Shown: positions 28,603 to 41,054, counted from the first letter of the stretch. The stretch: 62,000 bases of DNA from Chrysomallon squamiferum (GCA_012295275.1 CM022671.1:35274183-35336182); one strand, 5' to 3'. Numbers and translations: made by a program. Notes: generated from the letters alone by a model not told the origin.

Positions 28603-28840
28603 GTTTTGAAAAATTGTTAAAAATAAATAAATCTAATTTTGTATTTATTGATTTAATTTTTTTTATTTTTTTTATCTATTATTATTATTTTTTTTTACAT
28701 CTTTAACAAAGGTATTTTGTTTTGAAAAATTGTTAAAAACAAAATACCTTTGTTAAAGATGTAAACAAAATAATAATAATAATAGATAAAAAAAATAAAA
28801 AAAATAAAATCAATAAATACAAAATTAGATTTATTTATTT
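28603..28840. repeat. Foldback palindrome of about 220 bp
   Basis: The sequence from about 28623 to 28715 returns as its reverse complement at about 28738-28840, with a short spacer. The 20-bp string TTTTGAAAAATTGTTAAAAA stands just before the left arm (28603-28622) and recurs in the loop (about 28719-28738). Arms are near-identical apart from small indels in the A/T tracts. Confidence 0.85.
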
Positions 28841-28899
28841 TTTAATTTATTTACTTATTTATTTATTTACTTGCATACTCATGTCCATACCCATGCACA

Positions 28900-29031
28900 C
28901 ATACACGCACATACATACACACATACACAAACAGATACACAAACACACACACATACACACCTACATAGACACACACACACATACATGTACATATATATGT
29001 ATGTAGACACACACACACACACACACACACG
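28900..29031. repeat. (CA)n / CATA compound microsatellite
   Basis: Imperfect CA-rich tract ending in a clean (CA)n run. Confidence 0.93.
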
Positions 29032-29469
29032 TGTTAATAGTTGACTGACAGTTGCACTATGTACTACTTGTGCTATTTTTAAATGTCATTCCTCTTCCAG
29101 CAGTTTTTTTTTTTTTTTTTTTGTTACCTACAGATAAAAACTTTATTGATAAACATTTATAGTCTTTTTCAAGTTTTGTCACTCTGCATAAACATCCTCA
29201 TTGTCTCCATCATTGTCATCATCAACAAACACATCAGTAATCACAATATGTAAAAACTTTTTTTTAAATAATTAACTATGTAAATAATGTGTATTTGTAT
29301 ATGTATATACTTATATATATGCAGACACTTGTTTTTACCTAACACTATGACACTACTATTACAGTGTGTTGTACTGTAGAATGTAGCTTTTCTTCTACCT
29401 GTGTAGATCTGTCTGTCTTACTGTCTTTCCCTTTCTATTTCTTTCTGTTCCTTTCTCTCTTCTCTCTCT

Positions 29470-29472
<3 letters not shown>

Positions 29473-29560
<88 letters not shown>
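29473..29560. repeat. (TC)n microsatellite
   Basis: About 42 TC units. Confidence 0.97.
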
Positions 29561-29562
<2 letters not shown>

Positions 29563-29730
29563 CATCTGTATAATGATATATATCATATGTAACCCGAGTT
29601 TAGAGACTACTGATATTATTTGTTTCTTTGTTTTCAAAGAGTAATTTTACATGCCAGGTACCTACATTTACAAAATGTTCCACATATCTGTCAGTGAATA
29701 AAAAATAGCTGTTTTGATATAAAAAATAGG

Positions 29731-29742
29731 AATAACAATAAC

Positions 29743-29785
<43 letters not shown>

Positions 29786-29912
29786 GCAATAATAATAATA
29801 ACAATAAAAGCAATAATAATAATAAAAGCAATAGTAATAATAATAACAACAACAACAATAATAATAACAGCAGCAGTAACAACAACAACAACAACAGCAA
29901 CAATAACAATGC
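29731..29912. repeat. (AAT)n/(AAC)n/(CAG) trinucleotide tract
   Basis: About 180 bp of trinucleotide units with AAC, AGC and AAAGC interruptions. It reads as poly-Leu on the minus strand, which I treat as an artefact. Confidence 0.95.
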
Positions 29913-30419
29913 TATAAGTATATTTAAATGCACATTGATCACATGCTTAGTAAGCCTGTCTACTTCTTGTCACTGTGAAATAACTCACATAGAAGATACC
30001 CCGCTGTTTATATCACCGACTTGTATGACACATGAAATCATTTGTGAAATGTGAACCCGTTTATAAAACAATTTCTTTGATAAATGCTTCCTTGATAAAA
30101 GCATCTAATGAGAACAGCACAAGTTATTTATTGTGTATTATGACAAATATAATTTATTCCTTACCTGTTTTATATTAAATGGTTGTTGTGCTTGTTTTTC
30201 ATGTCAGTGTGATGGCTTTATCTACATTTAAGTATGAAAATGTTTTTGTAAAGACATGTATATATTATCATTTTCAGTGCCTTTCTTTCTTTTTCTTTTT
30301 TTTATATTTTTTTATATTTTTTTTTTTTATTTTTTTTGTTTGTTTCTTACTCTTTTGTTTGTATACCTCTTTATACAGATATCTATATGTAGGTGTATCT
30401 TTCTGTCTGTTTTTATTTT

Positions 30420-30424
30420 CTTCT

Positions 30425-30482
<58 letters not shown>
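30420..30482. repeat. (TC)n microsatellite
   Basis: About 26 TC units after a TTC run. Confidence 0.96.
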
Positions 30483-30484
<2 letters not shown>

Positions 30485-31228
30485 ATGTCTCTCTCTTATT
30501 GTCTCTCACATAATTGAATTATTAGAAAAGCATAAGTAAAATGTTTTCTTTTACTTTTTTATTTCACTGAATATTAAAATTGTAAATACATCAGTAAAAT
30601 AAGATAAATTTAATTACTAGTGAACATCTTAACAAGACATCTTTAATTGTAAATTATAAACTGAATTTAGAAAGAAAGCAAGTATATGTGTGTGTTTGTG
30701 CATTATATGAATATATATAAAAGAAAACTAAATTAGATTAAAACAAAAATTTGGGGTTTTCTGTTTCCTAATTATGTCTTCAACACAAAATGATTCAATT
30801 ATCTGAAAACTTCTCAAAGTAAAAACACAAAGGTGATAAGCATGTTTCCATCACAAACATTCAAAGAAGACAAAGCAAGAACAATCAGATTACACACAAA
30901 CAGAACTTACATCAGTTAGTTTTTCAAGTCAAAATATGTCAAACAGCTAAGTGATTCACAATGTAAATTGCTTTATTTACATCATCAATTCAGAAAACAA
31001 ATATTTGTGTTTACCCAGGTTCGAAGCTTTCTCTCCTGAAAGCAGTCATTTTTTGTGCTGTGTTTATTTTTTGTGTTAAAACAGTGTCAAACCAAAAAGA
31101 TAAGATTTATTTGTTTGTTTTTTTATAAATATAGTGTCAGATCTCATTAAGTTATATTGCATAGTGAATGATTAGTTAAATTCATATAATTTGTAGGTAT
31201 ATAAATAAATATAAATAAATATATATAC

Positions 31229-31302
31229 ATATAGAGAGAGAGAGAGAGAGGCAGAGAGAGAGGCAGAGAGAGAGAGAGAGAGAGGCAGAGGCAGAGGGAG
31301 AA
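31229..31302. repeat. GA-rich repeat with GGCAGA variants
   Basis: (AG)n with regularly spaced GGCAGAG units. Confidence 0.9.
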
Positions 31303-32039
31303 ATATTTGTGTTGTCATATATTTTATCCTTTTATTTTAGCAAAAATAGTTGCAACCTGTATGTGTTTTGTCTGTCTGTGGTATTTGTATATTTGTGTTT
31401 GAGTATGTGTATGTGTGTTAAAGATAGAGTTTATTTGAGTTTATATTTGAAATTCCAGGGATTTCTTTAGAGGTAATAAATTATAGTTTAGTGATTCAAG
31501 TGTTTGAATGTGTAGGGGATGAACAATTCAGACAGTGAATGCTTCAAGTCTGCTTTTATCTCAGATAGTGTGGGAGCTTTCCACACTGTGGGAAAGTGTA
31601 TTAAAAAAAAGTCCTTGCTGCTATTTAAGTGTGAATCTTTATGTGCCACCTAATAGCCATCCATGCAAGACTGACAAATAAACAACATTATTCCTCACTT
31701 CATTTCTCTATCTGAATTATCAAGTTATTTTCAGTTCATGGTTTAACATACTGAACACAATAAAACATGTAATCTCTTTATTCAGAAATATTAATTAATT
31801 TTTTTTTTTTATTTTTTTTTTTTTTTTTTTTACCAGTTTTTATTTATTATTTTTCTGTTTCTAAAGTGAATACAGTAACTTAATTTCCATTGTTTGAACA
31901 CATGTTGCTCACAGATGCAAACTAATTTGTGTGTAATGAGGTGAGACTGTTAATTAGTGGAATTAAATCACAGCATCCTGTTACCAGCCCTTAGTCTCAC
32001 ATCAGCTAGAATAACTTTTTTGTTTTTCATTTTTTTTAA

Positions 32040-32315
32040 AATCTTTTTCTTCTTTTAAATTTATTTGTTTCTTTGTTTATTTAATTACTTTATTTATTTT
32101 ATTATTTTATTTTATTTTATTTTATTTTATTTTTTTTAGTTTAGTTTAGTTTACTTTGCTTTATTTCATTATTTTTGTTTTACTTATTTATTTATTTCTT
32201 TATTATTTTTTTACTTATTTAATTTTTTTTTTTTTTTTTATTTTTATATTTTTTTTTTACTTATTTATTTTACTGATTTATTTATTTATTTATTTATTTT
32301 TTTATTTTTATGTAG
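32040..32315. repeat. TTTA/TTTTA and poly-T low-complexity block
   Basis: About 275 bp of T-rich pentanucleotide and tetranucleotide repeats. Confidence 0.9.
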
Positions 32316-32787
32316 GTAAAAAAATATATCAAATATTTATTAAAATTACTCATCATTTTTCATCCGTCACACATATCTATTTTAATGTCTCAGATGTAGA
32401 TCTGTGACAGCAGTAAAACTGGGTTAGATACAAAGATTAGGTAAGAATAGAATAAAAATCCTGCAGGTTAATTGAGTGTGATAAAAATCTTTGAGTCTGA
32501 GCCAACTTGTCCAGCATGTGTTATTGGTAATATTAATAGAAAACCGGATTTTTGTTTATTTATTTTAAATGACAGCAAATTGTAGAAACTGTTGAATACA
32601 AAAAGAAATGAGATTTACTTGAATAAAAAGTTTTAAACATAATTAACAGTTTAATTTGATACAGCTTACAGATTAAGTGAATTAGCAGATTATAATTATG
32701 ACATAAAAGAATTTTAATGAAAATATTTTCAGTGGTTTTTATCTTTACTGGATGTGAAAAATTAACAGAAAAAAAAAAATTGATAAA

Positions 32788-32822
<35 letters not shown>

Positions 32823-33582
32823 TAGTAAATAGATATAATTTCACAGTGTGAAGATTTATAACAAGGTCATTTTCAAGATGTCTGCCATTCTCATTTGAAA
32901 TCACTGTAAAGGCTTTCTTAATTTGAGAGATAGAACTATTTTCAATTTTTCTTCTCTATGGTGGGCTTTCAGTCAAACTTAAAAAAATCAAATGAAATGT
33001 TAAATTTAATGTTATGGAATGTAAATTATTTAAACATACTAATAGAAAACCAGTCAAGCAGAACAAATTTATTTTAATGTCATGTAGTGTGGATTGGGTA
33101 TGTGAAATTTGATATCAAAAACCATTCAAGCAGAACAGTTTAGTTTAATGGGGTCACACATTTTGAATATAAAAAGATTTAAAAAAAATAAATAATAAAT
33201 AAATAAAATAAAAAGTCAGTGAAGAAGAACAATTTAAATTACTGGAATCATTAAACTTAAATGCACCAAATAAAGAAATCAGTCAGCTAGAACTGTTTAA
33301 ATTAATGGGACCATGAAATTTAAACCTAACAAACCTTAAAGCTCTGTTCATGTACACATTTTTAACCTAAGTTCACATCAAATGCTAAGAAAATCAATAT
33401 TTATAACAATGTCCATTAATTTTTCAAATTCTGAATAAAAATCAATGTTAAAAGTTTTCAAATTATGAATAAAAATCAAGTTCTTTAAAAATCATGGTTA
33501 TTCCTGGGTATTTGTGAGTCACATTGAGTGATACACTTGGTAAAGCATTGTAACGTTACACTGTAACAATTATTTTACATAA

Positions 33583-34198
33583 GGGTCATTCCGTGTCAAA
33601 TCACCCAATGGTTTAAACCCGACCGTCTCAGATTTTTATGAAACTTGGTATACTTGTTGACTGGGATCCCACAGCACCAAATCTGAAATATTAGCCCAAT
33701 CAGACCAGTGGTGTGGGAGATACGGCCCACGGAATTTTGAGATTTTTGCCAAAAATGGGTGTGACCACCAACCTTAGAACCCTCATATCTCAGGAACTAC
33801 TGGGCCAATCTTCATAAAATTGGTATTGTTAGAAAGGCAAAATGACAAGGATACCAAATCTGCCATTTTTGTTTAGTTTGGAAAATATTGGAGTACCTTG
33901 ACCTTTTGACCTTTGCTATGACCTTGAAATTGACCGTGTGGATCACGTGATCTTGAGATGACCTTTATTGAAATTTAATCTCCCACATGTTAACTAAAAC
34001 ATATAAAAGTTTCCTGGGTGTAATATTTTTTGTTTAGCCACAATATAGATTTAAAAAATGCACATACATGAAAATAACACATTTTCAGCCATTAACATCT
34101 GATTGACTAAAACCTGAATGATCAATTCTGGATGCTAGGAATCACCATCTCTCTTGATCATTGAGTAAGACATTGTAGGCCTACATGTATGCATAAAG
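33583..34198 (+). repeat. Left terminal inverted repeat of the transposon-like element
   Basis: About 616 bp, inverse of 35789-36412. It contains TGACCT half-sites at 33899, 33907, 33919 and 33959 and the perfect 12-bp palindrome GATCACGTGATC at 33941-33952. An internal duplicate of about 65 bp of the arm (near 33998-34062) lies just inside it at 34203-34265. Confidence 0.88.
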
Positions 34199-35788
34199 TT
34201 CACATATAAAAGTTTCCTGGGTATAATATTTTTTGTTTAGCCATAATAGAGATTTAAAAAAATGCATACCTGCATGGATGATTGATACAATGCATTACAA
34301 TGTACATTTTCTCTGAGACTAAAAACTCATCTTTGGAGTTAAAACCCACCTGACATGTCTGAAGGAATGCCTGAAGGATATGAAAAGATGCCAAATGGCA
34401 TGGCATGTTCTACACAATCAGGCTCAAAGGGTTAACAGGCAGGTCAGGAACTCCTTTAGATTCCCTGGTGCAATCCCCATTGAGCACATTGCAATTAGAA
34501 GTTTAAGACAAAGAAGTTTCTTCATCTGCATTTCTTTGACAATCTGAAGCATTTTAAGTTGGACACAATGTCAGATGTTGATATATAAACAATATTTTTA
34601 TTTCATAAAACCTATTAAGTAATTTTATCATGTCATGTGGGCCTTGCCATTGGTTTTGAACAAGGTTTCAGTCAACATTAGTACAACCCAGTCTGAAATC
34701 AGACGTCATCAAGTGATGTACTGCATAATGTATTTGTATACCCAGTCTTCGGCACAGACTATGAACAAGGTCTACTTCACCTTAATAAACTGTGATTTAT
34801 ATTTGAGAAGATTGACATAAATGCCCAAGACTTGTGGGCCTTTGGCAAAAACACATGTACTCTGCTGCCATTTTATGACCTGCTTAACTTTACTGAAAGG
34901 GTTTCAGGATTTGATTTAATATTTAGGAAAGCACTGACTTTGTTCTATTGAATTGAAGGTGCAGGCCAATACCGAAAATCCTTATTTCTTCCAGGGCTAA
35001 CTGCAGCTTTAACTCTCCTGAAAATGTGTGTTATCAACACCATCATATCAAAAAAGGAGTTTGTGTGAAGTGTATGGAAAACTGAGGAAATCGAACTCCT
35101 CACTCTTTGAAGTGGGATCAAAACACTGGACATCAAGAGTATCATGAACAAGAACTTTTCATCAAATTTTCAACATTGCAGAAAAACTGTTGTGATCCCC
35201 TTAATCGCCCACCCTGCACTAGATCTTTAAGAATTGTTAGCATGGGCACTTACAAATGCTTAGTAAATCCTCCAAAGACACTAGTGCCAGGAGACAAGTG
35301 GTGCTGTGACTGTCTGATTACCCTTCAGAAATCAAAGGTCCTGCAGAGGATGGCTTTAGTATGGGTGGTATTACAATGGGAGAATTTGGTGATAACTTGC
35401 CAGACAAACTGCTGGTTGTTGTTTCCCCAGAAAAGGACTTTGATTTGAATTCTATTCTGTTGAGTTTAGGCGAAACTCCTGTCAAACTCCATTCACTAGC
35501 ACATTCCAGTAAATGAATGAAAGTACAGAAAAAAACTAACATCAGCTACAGTAACATTAAAATGACATCTTAATGCCTGAATCCTACCCAGAGCATGTGC
35601 AAATCTTGATTTTGTCACCCTTTACCATTGAAAGGACAATGAATTGAAGGAGGAAATTATCCAATTTTATGAAAGTGATGAGAACAGTAGAATGTGTCTG
35701 GGAATGAAGGATACAGTGAGCATTTGAAACGAACATAGTGAGAAGGTTAAGCATCAGAAACACCTAGTTCTCTCAAATTTATGTGAAT
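34199..35788 (+). pseudogene. Decayed interior of the transposon-like element
   Basis: The interior is GC-richer than the surrounding intron and has several short frames broken by stops. The longest runs 35107-35448. It contains a Cys pair (NCCDPLNRP) followed about 40 residues later by PGDKWCCDC, which looks like a metal-binding Cys cluster. A different frame is open from about 35313 to the TAA at 35511-35513 and reads as a soluble segment (EDGFSMGGITMGEFGDNLPD). The switch of the coding-like frame near 35313 suggests a frameshift. From memory the Cys pattern resembles hypothetical proteins common in invertebrate genomes. I could not verify that, and I see no transposase catalytic motif. Probably a dead or non-autonomous copy. 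Confidence 0.4.
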
Positions 35789-36412
35789 TTTATGCATACA
35801 TGTAGGCTTACAATGTCTTACTTGATGATCAAGAAAGATGGTGATCCCTAGCATCCAGAATTGATCATTCAGGTTTTAGTCAATCAGATGTTAATGGCTG
35901 AAAACGTGTTATTTTCATGTATGTGCATTTTTTAAATCTATATTGTGGCTAAACAAAAAATATTACACCCAGGAAACTTTTATATGTTTTAGTTAACATG
36001 TGGGAGATTAAATTTCAATAAAGGTCATCTCAAGATCATGTGATCCACACGGTCAATTTCAAGGTCATAGCAAAGGTCAAAAGGTCAAGGTACTCCAATA
36101 TTTTCCAAACTAAACAAAAATGGCAGATTTGGAATCCTTGTCATTTTGCCTTTCTAACAATACCAATTTTATGAAGATTGGCCCAGTAGTTCCTGAGATA
36201 TGAGGGTTCTAAGGTTGGTGGTCACACCTATTTTTGGCAAAAATCTCAAAATTCCGTGGGCCGTATCTCCCACACCACTTGTCTGATTGGGCTAACATTT
36301 CAGATTTGGTGCTGTGGGATCCCAGTCAACAAGTATACCAAGTTTTATAAAAATCTGAGACGGTCGGGTTTAAATTTCTTTTTTTTTTGGGTGATTTGAC
36401 ACGGAATGACCC
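35789..36412 (-). repeat. Right terminal inverted repeat of the transposon-like element
   Basis: Reverse complement of the left arm. AGGTCA half-sites lie at 36022, 36062, 36074 and 36082. The palindrome of the left arm has become GATCATGTGATC at 36035-36046. Confidence 0.88.
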
Positions 36413-36789
36413 ATAATTATTAGAGCAATGCCCTAAACACTTAACAGTTGCAATGTTGGTGGGGTGTATTAAATTTAAGTGAAAACCAATCGTGCAGAAC
36501 AGTTTTCTGCAGGTACAATTTCCAGGTGTAGAGTTCTGCCCGTGGACAGTAGTAATTGTTTGTGAGTCAGGTGGATTAGGTTACCTGTTCATTGTTATCC
36601 CACTACACCTGGCTGATTTGATGTGATTTCTCACCTGTAATCAGCCTTGTAATTTATCCAGGTATTAATGTTGGATTAATATTTGTAATTGAAAATACTG
36701 GTATGAATACCTGAATATTATTGTTAATCTAGATTTGTAATTCAAAATGTTTTTTTTTTATTTATTTATATTTTTGTGTATGAGTTTGT

Positions 36790-36825
<36 letters not shown>

Positions 36826-36890
36826 ATATGAGTGTGTGTGTGTGTGTGCATGTGTGTGTGTTTATATGAGTGTGTGTGTGTGTGTGTGTT

Positions 36891-36932
<42 letters not shown>

Positions 36933-38658
36933 TATTCTCAGTACTATTCATTTTATTTTATTTATTTGCTTATAATTAAGACATTATTTCTTTTATTTCC
37001 ACATTTTTGGCCTGTCTGTCTGTCTGTCTGTTATCCATCTATTACTGTTTAAACCTAATGCTGTTTATAAAATCAAAATACCAGTCCTTTCTCATTTAAA
37101 TAACAAATGACTAAGACAAAATCCTTTATAGCCTGAGTCACAATGAATTTTTTATGAATGACTGAATGAATGGTTTATGTTAATGACATACCAGCACTCA
37201 GAATAAAATGGGTATCAATAACATGTCACATTTAGACATGGTGAGGCCACAGGATGTACAAAACTGTAAAAAAAATAAACCTATGAGCTCAGTCTGCGTT
37301 TTCTTTATAATGAAAGAGCACTGTCTGGAATGGGAAATTAGCAAAAAAAGTTTTATTAAGTGGATTGATTCTGTAGCTCTTTATATCTCAGGCTTATCAT
37401 TCAGCTACTATGTAATTATTAATACTAAGTAGATTTAAACAGAGTTAATATAATCACATGATAAATGTGATATATTAATGTGTCCAGTATTTATTTTGAT
37501 ATATAAATATGTGCAAGGATTAACATGGTCAGAATTTTATTTCATATTAATTCTGATTTCTAAAGTGATACAATAATGATATTAAATAAAGACAAATGGT
37601 GAATCTAATGTTACTTTTAATAAATAAAATAATATTATATTAATTTTAAATTATCTACTCTTGATATATGAAACTTCACAAATTTATTGTTATTTTTTAA
37701 TTTTAAATTTTCTTTAATAAAAGTATACATTACCAGAAGTAAACCATGGTGAAAAAGATGAAATAAAGTTGATAAATAACAGTAATTTTGATATATGTAG
37801 ATTATCAGAACATTTTAGTTTGTAATATACACTGTTCTTCAACAAAATTTATCATTAATTTTATCCATTTATATATAAATACATATAATTTTGTATATTA
37901 TTAATAAAAAATTTATTGAGAAAAAAAAACAACAATATTTATATTACCAGCCACAATATATTGATAATTTATACAAATTAACTCAACATGTGTTATATAA
38001 AGAACTTTATTTGATACATGCAATACTTACTTTAACACACCCCAAAGTGTAAATTACAACTTTCTCTAAGATTTCCTCATTCTGATCTGGAATGTATGGG
38101 ATGTGTGTGACCCAGCCAGGGAGAGTTTAGACCAGGTGAAATACTGCAGTCATCAAAACAAGCAGCTGTTGCAGTGAGTAACTGTCAGACGTTTCATATC
38201 GATTTGCACCGACCCACTTCGAGTTTTTCATATACAGTATTCTCCGCATTGTTTTACCTGTCTGCTTCAGTCACACGTGGAATATGCTTGTTATACATCG
38301 TATGTGCTGATAACAAGGAGAGACTTTTTATTTTTTAATAAGTGTACGAAAAGGTGACTCACCTGTGAAACTAGTGAATTTAAAATGTGAACAGACTTAA
38401 ACAGACCACCTGAACATTCCTACCTGTGTGATGTTAGTGGAGCTTTCCAATGATAGGTGTGATTATTTACCTTGACAAACGACACTTACCTGTGTGTTTC
38501 TCACCTGTCTGTGGTGCATCCCAAATTAGTCGTTACTAGCTCAGACTTTTCAGCTAACCACACATACGTCTTTGAGCTCCTGTGAAGTGGTCGGTAGAGG
38601 CAGCCAGTTTTTTTATGTTGTCTTTGAAATGTTGTTGTCACCATGTCGTCCTGACAAG
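36413..38658. other. Intron, right part
   Basis: Contains a (TG)n block (36778-36930) and AT-rich sequence. From about 38040 the GC content rises; five ACCTG motifs lie within 38360-38512, just upstream of candidate exons. An internal promoter is possible but unproven. Confidence 0.4.
36778..36930. repeat. (TG)n imperfect microsatellite
   Basis: About 150 bp of TG units with TTTATATGAG interruptions that recur, indicating internal duplication. Confidence 0.95.
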
Positions 38659-38778
38659 GAGGCCAACAGTGATGATGAGTTGCCAGACTACAAAGAAGAT
38701 GCGCTGGACATGAGGATGCCAACATTTCACTTAGCTGAAACTCGGTCGTCTTTCGTACCAGTTCATTTCATTCCATGG
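38659..38778 (+). CDS. Candidate 40-codon exon, acidic segment (RIMBP-like gene?)
   Basis: Seen: an AG acceptor (GACAAG/GAGGCC) at 38657-38658 and a possible donor (CATGG/GTGTGT) at 38779 enclose exactly 120 nt, phase 0 on both sides, like every firm exon of the gene. The peptide starts EANSDDELPDYKEDALDMRM and is hydrophilic. Without splicing at 38778 the frame closes at a TAA just after 38800. It could be a cassette exon, part of a short upstream ORF, or chance. No family match is seen. Confidence 0.35.
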
Positions 38779-39276
38779 GTGTGTTCTTTACAGGCACCGT
38801 AAATCTTGTTTTGTTGTTTTCAGTGTATTTTTAATCTGTTTCTTAAAACTGTTATTTAAATATTTTAAATATTGTTCTCTGTGAAGTGTTGTAAATAATT
38901 TAAATTGTATAAGCTGAATACTGACTTCTGTTGAGAATCAATATAATGTTATTAAGTTTGTCACATTGTGTAATTTAGTGTGTATTACATTGTGTTGTTC
39001 AGTTATTAAACTGTATTACAGTGTTTCAAGTCGTGTGACGTTTTCTTCAAGTGAACGTTCTAACATGTTATAATTTGTTACACGTCTGTGTTCGCAATGG
39101 ATAAACACAGAAGTCAGACCTGTTGACCGAACCAACTGTTGTTCACTCTGGTGATCATGATATTTGGATTAAATTTTTCACTGGTTCTGTTCAAGTATGG
39201 AATGTTATAATTGATTTTCACTTTCTAAAAGTGGGACACGCCCTCCTCAGTGTGATCGACTGTTACACCAGGAGCT

Positions 39277-39354
39277 ATGAATGGAATTCGTCCAGAACTG
39301 TATGCCATGAGACCAGGGGGGTTTACTGATGAGGACCTCTATGAGATCTGGGAG
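39277..39354 (+). CDS. RIMBP: Candidate coding exon, alternative first exon of the RIMBP-like gene
   Basis: Seen: from the ATG at 39277, 26 codons lead to GAG/GTTTGT at 39354/39355 in phase 0. The peptide starts MNGIRPELYAMRPGGFTDED and ends LYEIWE. It would join directly to the coiled-coil exon at 43039. An in-frame TGA at 39253-39255 lies between the good acceptor CCTCCTCAG (39250) and the ATG. The only other upstream AGs (39271, 39274) give a phase incompatible with the phase-0 exons further upstream. So either this is an alternative first exon with its own promoter, or the upstream exon that precedes it is not yet recognised. Composition and the proline-glycine then acidic helix pattern look coding. 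Confidence 0.5.
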
Positions 39355-40984
39355 GTTTGTTTGTGCACCCCTCTCTCACCTGGTGGTTTGGATACAGTGT
39401 TTTGCATTCATTTTTGTTTTCCAGCTTGATTTTTTGTTATTATTATTTTTAATATATATATATATTCAGTTGGATTTGGCTTTATTGTTGTTTTGATATT
39501 TTGGGTTAAAACATTTTGCTATTTCTTATTTTGTCCTTTGTTTGGCAAACATTTTAGCTTTTTATTACTTTGTTTTGTTCTGTTTATTATTCACATTGTC
39601 ATCAGTATCATCATCGTTATTCTTCTTCTTCTTATTATTATTATTTTAAATTGTTAGCATTTTTGTGAGTGAGCTGGTGTGTGTGTGTTTTATTTCTTTC
39701 CAGTTACTAAAATAATTATAGTTACAATGGCAATAGGAATCTTAATGCATATTCAAATTTGTAATTTAATTATTTTATTGTTTTTATGTATAAAAAAACA
39801 TTATCTAGAATTTTGTTCAATTGATAAAATTGAATTAATTAATCTTAATTTAAAAATAAATTATTTTTTTCTGAATAATTAAATCAATGCTTTGAAGAAT
39901 TAAAACTATTTAATCTGCCCCTCTCCCAATATGCACACTGAATTTTAAAATTCTAAACTGGAGAGTATATTTTGTTTTAAAGAAAAACCCTGCATGTAGC
40001 ATTTTAACACACAAATGTGTCAGGAAATGAAGTTTTAATCTTAGGATTAAAGTTGTTTTGAAACCAGATTATGGTTAAAAATGTCTTGTTAAATGCGGTT
40101 CTGGTTATGCATATCACATCTCACATACTTTAATACATGTCATGATGATACCTCATATATTCTACCTCTGTGTGCTTGTAAACAGTGATATGTTTATATT
40201 TGACACAACTGTCACAATAAGCTGTGCTATTTTGAAATGTTGCATTTGCATACATATACATACAGCACAAACATGCATTTACCTAAAATTGAAAACAGAA
40301 AAATATTTAATAATTTTTAGAACATTTTTTTAAAAGAATAGTTATCTTTATTATAATTATAATTATAATTATAATTATTATCAATGATCATCATCATTTT
40401 CAGCATCATTTTTAATATTAATATTTACTGTTACTACTATTTTTCAGTTTTCATTTATGTTTTCTTATTTTTGTCACTGTTAATTATTTATTATTGTTGC
40501 TGTTGTTATCATAATAAAAGACTTTCTATTTATATAAACAACATACATGAATGCATGATACTGAAACACAAAAACAAAAGCAGACAAGACAAATGTCATT
40601 AAACTATTTCTGCTTTGTTTGCCTGACATACCTAAAAGACACTGCACTCTGACATGTGACTTCACCCACAACATAAACCCATCACCTGTGAAATGTGAGT
40701 CAAATACCTGTACTCATTCATAACTCACTCACTCACTCACACAGTGCTTACCGAATAATTTTCATGGATCACACTCACATCCACATGAATGTGACTCTAT
40801 ATTTATTTTTAGTATTTAAAGTTTATTTTTAAATGTTCTTGTATTTAAATTTTGTTTTAATTAAGAATGAAACTTTAAAACCAGTATTTATTTCACTTTG
40901 AATTTTACCTAAATATTCAAATCTGAAACCACACTAATTCTGATTTTAAACTTCAATATTAAAATTACGTTTCTTCTTTGTAAC

Positions 40985-41054
<70 letters not shown>

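Larger units (their letters stand above)
25033..33582. other. Intron, left part (about 8.5 kb)
   Basis: AT-rich with microsatellites listed separately and a foldback palindrome at 28.60-28.84 kb. Several ACCTG-type motifs occur at about 27900-28000. No exon with coherent splice borders is visible. Confidence 0.5.
33583..36412. mobile_element. DNA-transposon-like element with about 620-bp terminal inverted repeats
   Basis: Seen: the left end starts GGGTCATTCCGTGTCAAATC and the right end is its reverse complement. The repeats extend roughly 33583-34198 and 35789-36412 with few mismatches. The right copy carries a T-run insertion near 36378-36388. ATAA precedes the left end (33579-33582) and follows the right end (36413-36416), a plausible 4-bp target duplication. 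The 1.6-kb interior has decayed reading frames only. Known: long inverted repeats and short target duplications mark cut-and-paste or foldback DNA transposons. I cannot name the superfamily with confidence. It sits inside an intron of the RIMBP-like gene. Confidence 0.88.

Noticed and set aside
29691-29942. 83-codon poly-Leu frame on the minus strand
   Set aside because: Translation of an (AAT)/(AAC) trinucleotide tract; no coding evidence beyond it.
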